Of a stretch of 64,000 nucleotides of DNA, positions 59,504-64,000 are shown piece by piece; the stretch's first letter is position 1; each line of letters opens with the position of its first letter. The DNA lies in the NCBI RefSeq assembly GCF_036906915.1, contig NZ_JBAKHX010000006.1, positions 139,800-203,799 of the forward strand, read 5' to 3'. Made by a program: the position numbers and the translations under genes. This DNA is from Phytohabitans sp036906915. GTDB lineage: Bacteria > Actinomycetota > Actinomycetes > Mycobacteriales > Micromonosporaceae. The notes below the pieces were generated by a model. That model did not search any database. It was not told where the DNA came from and worked only from the letters and a program-made list of their open reading frames with translations.

Positions 59504-59728
59504 ATGGACTTCGGCCCGTACCACGGTTTGATCGCGACCCGGCTCACGAGTGAGCTGGCAACCGGCGCCCTTCCCCACGCGCCGGTGCTGCCGGCCGTGC
59601 GGGCCGACCTGCTGCGCCGCCTCGGTCGCCATGCCGAGGCGGCGGCCAGCTACCGGCAGGCCCTGGCACTCGTGGCCACCGAGCCGGAACGCCGGTATCT
59701 CACCCGCCGCCTCGCGGAGCTGCCCTAG
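59504..59728 (+). pseudogene. C-terminal remnant of a sigma-70 family factor
   Basis: 74 residues from ATG 59504. APVLPAVRADLLRRLGRHAE, then AAASYRQALALVATEPERRY and LTRRLAEL reproduce the C-terminal TPR-like end of ECF sigma factors of the DUF6596 group, normally about 400 residues. Regions 2 and 4 are absent. It may be transcribed but cannot direct RNA polymerase. Confidence 0.55.
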
Positions 59729-59848
59729 CGTCAGTCGCCCGCGTGGCAGGATTCCTGCGTTTTGTGGCGGTGTTACCTCTGGTCGGCGGCGCGCTCCAGT
59801 GGTGATCTTGTCCTGGTCGTGGACGCCATTATGTGTCCACAATGGAAG

Positions 59849-60310
59849 ATGGGGGAAACGTTGCGCAAGTTGACGACGCGCGCGGCGGCGGTCGCACTCG
59901 CCCTGATCGGAGCGGTGGCCGGCGCTCTGGTCGTTGCCGGTCCGGCCCAGGCGGCGCCGGCCGAGCGGATCAGCGAGGCTCAGGTCACGCAGACCACCGG
60001 CCGGTTCAGCCCGGTGCCCGGCATCTGGTTCGACGGCTCGTACGTGGAGTTGCGCGCCGGCCGGTACGGGGGTTACCAGTACGGTTGGGCCGCGCTGGCG
60101 CCCGGCCTCCAGAACTGGCGGGAGGGACACGCGATCGTGCTGCAGATCAACCGGGGCGACGGCAACGGTTGGCAGTGGGGACCGTCGCGCCAGAACACCG
60201 GTGACGGCGTCCAGCACACCGGCGGCGCCCTGACCTATGCGTCAACGTCCTACCGGTTCCGGGCCTGCCTGTTCAACGGATCAGGCTACGGCTGCACGAA
60301 TCCCTGGTAG
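59849..60310 (+). CDS. Small secreted protein, function unknown
   Basis: 153 residues from ATG 59849; TTG 59861 with GGGGGAA upstream is an alternative. A Sec signal peptide ends AQAAP near residue 35. The mature part of about 115 residues is aromatic- and Gly-rich with FDGSYVELRAGRYGGYQYGW and two Cys near the C-terminus (RACLFNGSGYGCTNPW), like small extracellular beta-sandwich proteins of actinobacteria. No family name assigned. It ends at a strong terminator hairpin. Confidence 0.75.
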   Translation: MGETLRKLTTRAAAVALALIGAVAGALVVAGPAQAAPAERISEAQVTQTTGRFSPVPGIWFDGSYVELRAGRYGGYQYGWAALAPGLQNWREGHAIVLQINRGDGNGWQWGPSRQNTGDGVQHTGGALTYASTSYRFRACLFNGSGYGCTNPW

Positions 60311-60333
60311 CGGTACACAGCCGGAGACGAAAG

Positions 60334-60367
60334 TGACGGGGAAGGCCGCTGGCGGCCTTCCCCGTCA
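60334..60367 (+). terminator. Hairpin terminator after the small secreted protein gene
   Basis: TGACGGGGAAGGCCGC and its exact reverse complement form a 16-bp stem with a 2-nt nominal loop. Confidence 0.82.
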
Positions 60368-60449
60368 GCGTCGCGACAGCGATATGTAAGCGCGCTGATC
60401 TACCGTGCCTATCCGTCCGTCGCAGCGAGCTGTCACGAACGGGGTTGCC

Positions 60450-61397
60450 ATGACCGGGTTCTCGTCCATCGCCGTCTACGTGCCCGACCGGGTGCACACG
60501 TCGAGTCTCGGTCAGGTGACGGACGTGTTCGGGGACGCCGGTGCGCCGGGCCTGCCCACGTTCGACCTGGTGTCGTGTACCGATCGGCCCGGACGACTGA
60601 CGACCGACCTCGGCATGTCGTTCACGGTGGGGGAAGGTCTGGATCGGCTCGCCGAGGCGGACCTGCTGGTGGTGCTGCCCTCGGAGCGGCCGCACGAGCC
60701 CTCCGACGCGCTCGCCGCCGCGATCGTGGCCGCGCACCGGCGTGGCGCGATCGTGGCGAGTCAATGTGTCGCCTCGTACACCGTGGCGGCGACGGGCCTG
60801 TTGGACGGCCTGTGCGCCACTACGCACTGGAGGTTCGTCGACGACTTCGCGGCACGCTACCCGGCGATCGAGGTGGTGCCCCGCGTCCTGTACGTGGACG
60901 AGGGCCAGCTGTTGACCGGCGCCGGCGGAGGCGCGGGCATCGACCTGTACGCGCACCTGGTCCGCCGGGAGCACGGCTCGACGGTGGCCAACGCGGTCGC
61001 CCGCCACATCGTCGCGCCCTACCGGGATGGCGGCCGAGCTCAGTTCGCACCGACGTCAGCGCCCGTGGACGGCGACGAGGAACAGGTGTCCGCCGTCCTG
61101 ACGTGGGCGACCGCGAACCTGCATCGACCGCTGCCGGTCAGCGAGTTGGCGCGGCGTGCACTGATGAGCACCCGCACGTTCAGCCGCCGGTTCAGGGCGG
61201 TGACGGGGACGACGCCGCACGCATGGGTGCTACACCAGCGGTTGATCCGCTCCGAGGAACTGCTGGAGTCCACGACGCTGCCGATCGAGGAGGTGGCCCG
61301 GCGAGTGGGGTACGCCAACGCCACCGTGTTGCGCGAGCAGTTCATCAGGCGGCGGGGGATACCACCACGCCTCTATCGCCACGCCTTCCGGCGGTGA
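60450..61397 (+). CDS. GlxA-type AraC-family transcriptional regulator
   Basis: 315 residues from ATG 60450. The N-terminal DJ-1/PfpI-like domain (residues 1-190) has AIVASQCVASYTVAATGLLDG with a Cys at the nucleophile elbow and ATTHW just after. The C-terminal AraC DNA-binding domain has two HTHs: VSELARRALMSTRTFSRRFR near 230-250 and EEVARRVGYANATVLREQFI near 280-300. These regulators usually control amino acid or amine metabolism, but the target is not evident here. Confidence 0.9.
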   Translation: MTGFSSIAVYVPDRVHTSSLGQVTDVFGDAGAPGLPTFDLVSCTDRPGRLTTDLGMSFTVGEGLDRLAEADLLVVLPSERPHEPSDALAAAIVAAHRRGAIVASQCVASYTVAATGLLDGLCATTHWRFVDDFAARYPAIEVVPRVLYVDEGQLLTGAGGGAGIDLYAHLVRREHGSTVANAVARHIVAPYRDGGRAQFAPTSAPVDGDEEQVSAVLTWATANLHRPLPVSELARRALMSTRTFSRRFRAVTGTTPHAWVLHQRLIRSEELLESTTLPIEEVARRVGYANATVLREQFIRRRGIPPRLYRHAFRR

Positions 61398-61450
61398 CGC
61401 GGCCGGCTCGGCATGCCGAACCCGGAACAGAGGAATATAGAGTTCAATAT

Positions 61451-61510
61451 ATGTATGGTGACGTAGACCTGCGCTACGCCTGGCTCGACCCGCGAATCCG
61501 CTACGAGTGA
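61451..61510 (+). CDS. Possible 19-residue peptide ORF in AT-rich segment
   Basis: ATG 61451 encodes MYGDVDLRYAWLDPRIRYE and stops inside the 3' end of the convergent flavoprotein gene. It is preceded by an unusually AT-rich 25-bp stretch (TATAGAG, AATATATG) that could hold a -10 box for leaderless expression. Without homologues it remains speculative. Confidence 0.25.
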   Translation: MYGDVDLRYAWLDPRIRYE

Positions 61511-62739
61511 GCGCGGGTCACGTTGTCGAGCGGCACGTCGGGGTCGGCGAGCTCGGCCAGGTCGACGGGGTGGCCGTCGCGGATGAGCTGTTCGATCGGT
61601 TCGTTGACGTCCCAGATGTTGACGTTCATGCCGGCCAGCACGCGCCGGCCAGCGGTCCAGAACGCCATGAACTCGCGCTTGGCCGTGTCGCCCCGCACCA
61701 CGACCCGGTCGTATGAGCCGGGCGGAGCGTGGCCGGTGTACTCCATGCCGAGGTCGTACTGGTCGGTGTAGAAGTACGGGAGCCGGTCGTAGCTGACGGC
61801 GCGGCCGAGCATCGCGCGGGCGGCGGCGGGGCCAGAGTGGAGCGCGTGGGCCCAGTGCTCGACCCGCACCCGCGTGCCGAGCAGCGGGTGGTGGGCGTTC
61901 GCGATGTCACCGGCCGCCCAGATGGCGGGTTCGGCGGTACACAGGCCGTCGTCGACGAGGACGCCGTTGTCCACCGGCAGGCCGGCTGCGGCGGCGAGCT
62001 CGGTGTTGGGTTGGGCGCCGACGCCGACGATCACGACGTCGGCCGTGAGGACGGTCTCGTCGGCGAGCTCGACCGCCGACACCCTGCCGGTGCCGAGCAG
62101 CCGGCGCACCTGAGCGCCGAAGCGGAAGCGGACGCCATGGTCGCGGTGCAGGTCGGTGAAGACGGCGGCGATCTCGTCGCCGAGAACGCGCCGCAGCGGC
62201 GCGGCGGCACTCTCCACGACGGTGACGGCCGCGCCGCGGGCGCGCGCGGCGGCGGCCACCTCCAGGCCGATCCAGCCCGCCCCGACGACGACCACGTGAG
62301 CGTCTTCGGTGAGGGCGGCGCCGATGCGGTAGCTCTGGGCCAGGTTCCGCAGGCTCAGCACGCCTTCGAGGTCGGCACCGGGTACCGGCAGGGGGCGGGG
62401 GCGCGATCCGGTGGCAAGGAGCAGGCGGTCGTAGTCGACGTGCCCGCCACCGCCGAGTTCGAGCCGGTGGCTGGCCGGATCGAGAGCGGTGACACGGGTG
62501 CCGGTGCGCAGGTCGATGTCGTGCTTGCCGTACCACCCGGCCTGGTGCAGGTAGACGTCTTCGGCTTCGGTGGTGCCCAGCAGCAGCCCCTTGGACAGCG
62601 GCGGCCGCTCGTACGGCGGCTCGGTCTCGTCGCCGATCAGGACGACCTGGCCGTCGTAGCCCTCCTCGCGCAGGGTCTGCGCGGCCCGGCCTCCGGCCAG
62701 GCCGGCGCCGACGATCACGAATGGGCGGTGCGTGGTCAT
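61501..62739 (-). CDS. FAD-dependent ferredoxin reductase-type oxidoreductase
   Basis: 412 residues. The two dinucleotide folds are clear: VIVGAGLAGGRAAQTLREEG near residues 8-27 (FAD) and VVVGAGWIGLEVAAAARARG near 150-170 (NAD(P)H). The second FAD motif is IWAAGDIANAHHPLLGTR near 280. The C-terminal domain (MEYTGHAPPG, REFMAFW) is the reductase-C region. It passes electrons from NAD(P)H to a ferredoxin or rubredoxin, often for a cytochrome P450 or dioxygenase; none is encoded here. It overlaps or abuts the DUF2231 remnant upstream. Confidence 0.92.
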   Translation of the reverse strand: MTTHRPFVIVGAGLAGGRAAQTLREEGYDGQVVLIGDETEPPYERPPLSKGLLLGTTEAEDVYLHQAGWYGKHDIDLRTGTRVTALDPASHRLELGGGGHVDYDRLLLATGSRPRPLPVPGADLEGVLSLRNLAQSYRIGAALTEDAHVVVVGAGWIGLEVAAAARARGAAVTVVESAAAPLRRVLGDEIAAVFTDLHRDHGVRFRFGAQVRRLLGTGRVSAVELADETVLTADVVIVGVGAQPNTELAAAAGLPVDNGVLVDDGLCTAEPAIWAAGDIANAHHPLLGTRVRVEHWAHALHSGPAAARAMLGRAVSYDRLPYFYTDQYDLGMEYTGHAPPGSYDRVVVRGDTAKREFMAFWTAGRRVLAGMNVNIWDVNEPIEQLIRDGHPVDLAELADPDVPLDNVTRAHS

Positions 62740-62746
62740 GGCGACC

Positions 62747-63244
62747 TCAGCTTTCTCCGGCCCCGAGCGCGGCCAGCAGTACCAGTACGAGGGTGGTGGC
62801 CGCGAACAGGCCGTGTGCGGCGACGACCGGAACGGGCAGGCGCGAGTCGACGGTGCCCGCGCTGCGGGCGGACAGCCACCGGAACAGCATCGTGAAGCCG
62901 AGCAGTGCCACCGGCAGCAGCGCGACGAACGCCGCCCACGCCAGGCCCGACTCGTCGGTCACGAGATAGCCGATCCAGAGCAGCAGCCCGGCGACCGCCA
63001 GGGCGAAGTGTCCGAAGACGAGCCCGGGTGCGAGGCGACTGCCGCCGCCCGGCCCTCGGCGAGGAGCTGCCCGTCGGCCACGACGTGCGACGCGACGTCG
63101 AAGACCATGCTGGCGATCCAGGCGCCGATCGGCACCGCGACCAGCGCCGGGTGCAGCGGCTGCCCGTACGGGGCCGGCCAGCGCCGTGACCGGACGTTTG
63201 GCGCGTTCCATATTTCACCAATCAGCGTTGTTGTTATTCGCCAT
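62747..63244 (-). pseudogene. DUF2231-like membrane protein with frameshifts
   Basis: ATG 63244 has an ideal GAGGAGG upstream but its frame stops after nine codons (MANNNNADW). Shifting by one at the AAC repeat gives WPAPYGQPLHPALVAVPIGA and WIASMVFDVASHVV, the DUF2231 start. A second shift near 63035 continues into GLVFGHFALAVAGLLLWIGY and PVPVVAAHGLFAATTLVLVL, further membrane helices. Two frame changes in one gene indicate decay or sequencing error. Confidence 0.6.
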
Positions 63245-63268
63245 CCTGTACCTCCTCACCGGAAATTT

Positions 63269-63283
63269 CAACAGCACATGTTG
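63269..63283. promoter_or_regulatory. Dyad in the divergent promoter of the HTH regulator
   Basis: CAACAGCACATGTTG has 5-bp inverted arms around a 5-nt centre. GATAAT at 63286-63291 is a good -10 box, with GTG 63301 nine bases further, so the regulator message is probably leaderless and autoregulated. Confidence 0.45.
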
Positions 63284-63300
63284 GTGATAATCTGGTTCGG

Positions 63301-63945
63301 GTGCAGGATCGCTGGAACGCCGTGATCGCGCTGGCGGACCCGTCGCGCCGGGCGCTGTACGACTACGTCCGGCGCCAGGGACACCCGGTCAGCCGCGAGG
63401 AGGCCGCCGACGCGCGAGGGATGTCACGCGGCCTGGCGGCGTTCCACCTCGACAAGCTCGTCGACGCCGGGCTGCTGCGCGCGCACTACGAGGCGCCCGC
63501 TGACCAGCCGCGCGGCCGCGGGCGGGCGCCGAAGGTGTACCAGCTGGCCGGCGACGGCGTGTCCGTGACCGTGCCGGAACGGCGCTATGAGCTGATGGCG
63601 GAGATTTTGGCCGATGCCGTCGCCGGCGACCCCGGCAACGCCGGGGACGCCGCGCACCGCCACGCCGGCCAGCGGGGCCGCGACATCGGCACCCAATTGG
63701 CGGGCGACGGCTCAGACCTGACCACGGCCCTCGACCTGCTGGGTTTCGAACCGCAGCCCGACGGCACCGGCCGCGTGCTGCTGCACAACTGCCCGTTCCA
63801 CGCTTTGAGGAGCCGGCACACGGCGCTGGTGTGCGGCCTCAACCGCACCTTCGTCGCCGGCCTGGTCGAGGGCCTGGGCGCCACCGGCGTCCAGGCCCGC
63901 CTGGTCCCCCGCCCCGGCGCCTGCTGCGTCGAACTAGCCCCCTAA
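63301..63945 (+). CDS. HTH transcriptional regulator with C-terminal cysteine domain
   Basis: 214 residues from GTG 63301. N-terminal winged helix of the ArsR/SufR-like kind: ADPSRRALYDYVRRQGHPVS, SRGLAAFHLDKLVDAGLLRA and the wing PKVYQLAG. The C-terminal domain has Cys near 164 (HNCPFHAL), 178 (ALVCGLN) and 208-209 (GACCVEL), positioned like metal or Fe-S ligands in SufR-type repressors, though the spacing differs. It is divergent from the decayed DUF2231 gene, its probable former target. The last 55 bases of the window show nothing further. Confidence 0.82.
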   Translation: MQDRWNAVIALADPSRRALYDYVRRQGHPVSREEAADARGMSRGLAAFHLDKLVDAGLLRAHYEAPADQPRGRGRAPKVYQLAGDGVSVTVPERRYELMAEILADAVAGDPGNAGDAAHRHAGQRGRDIGTQLAGDGSDLTTALDLLGFEPQPDGTGRVLLHNCPFHALRSRHTALVCGLNRTFVAGLVEGLGATGVQARLVPRPGACCVELAP

Positions 63946-64000
63946 GCCCGCCCCGCCCCCGGCCCCAAAGTTCGTAGCCATGTCGTTCCTTAGGAAGACA

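Noticed and set aside
1..64000. tRNA or rRNA genes
   Set aside because: No T-loop GGTTCGAAT-type sequence in cloverleaf context and no rRNA-like conserved blocks were seen on either strand.
1..64000. Insertion sequences or prophage
   Set aside because: No transposase, integrase or phage structural gene was recognised; the repeats seen are short and non-coding.

Overview
The window is high-GC DNA (roughly 70 % by eye) with frequent GTG starts, GTGA/ATGA start-stop overlaps, likely leaderless genes, Thr-Pro linkers joined to CBM2 modules, ECF and SigE-type sigma factors, LLM flavin oxidoreductases and many LacI/DeoR sugar regulators. This points to a soil or plant-associated filamentous actinomycete, most like Micromonosporaceae or a relative. 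The genus cannot be fixed from sequence reading alone.

Layout. 1-3.6 kb: the end of an unrecognised gene, then a complete CUT1 sugar ABC importer (binding protein and two permeases) behind palindromic operators. 3.6-13.7 kb: mixed housekeeping and accessory genes: a secreted small protein, an LLM oxidoreductase, a methyltransferase and a sulfotransferase of lower GC, a maltokinase-cap protein, a Sir2 deacetylase, a lipoprotein hydrolase, and a MarR/MFS efflux pair. 13.7-22.6 kb: SGNH esterase, SDR, alpha/beta hydrolase, DapA/LysR pair, LacI plus a GH5 mannanase with CBM2, and a lipoprotein. 22.6-28.4 kb: signalling: a membrane-anchored Hsp70-like protein with a triplicated ectodomain, an ECF sigma factor with a membrane partner, and an OmpR two-component pair. 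28.4-30.9 kb: small enzymes and a truncated DedA gene.

30.9-50.9 kb is a plant cell-wall glycan utilisation region. DeoR plus GH76 (alpha-1,6-mannanase), GH38 (alpha-mannosidase) plus GH4 (phospho-glycosidase type), and a PfkB kinase with a second CUT1 ABC importer and an EEP-family hydrolase lie next to a rhamnogalacturonan-I module: LacI and DUF2264 on one strand, and PL26 exo-lyase plus PL11 endo-lyase on the other. Two LacI-type operators lie between the divergent transcripts. The inferred flow is: secreted lyases cut pectin, hydrolases trim the products, ABC importers take up oligosaccharides, and the kinase and GH4 process them inside the cell.

50.9-64 kb: a NicO-type metal transporter, a SigE-family sigma factor with a membrane partner, a decayed glycosyltransferase gene, cupin, a GntR/RraA deletion scar, an FN3/CBM2-like secreted protein, a deaminase/LLM pair, a cysteine-less carboxymuconolactone-decarboxylase-like protein beside a sigma-factor remnant, an AraC/GlxA regulator, a ferredoxin-reductase-like flavoprotein, a frameshifted DUF2231 gene and a cysteine-bearing HTH regulator.

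The most unusual signal is not a gene. Six copies (one a half copy) of an approximately 76-bp composite palindrome occur in the window. Each lies just 3' of a coding sequence and in the same polarity as that gene. Its anatomy is fixed: arms of about 22-24 nt containing CACGTG, then a third arm-start copy at an exact 19-nt period. Several copies sit beside truncated or fused genes.
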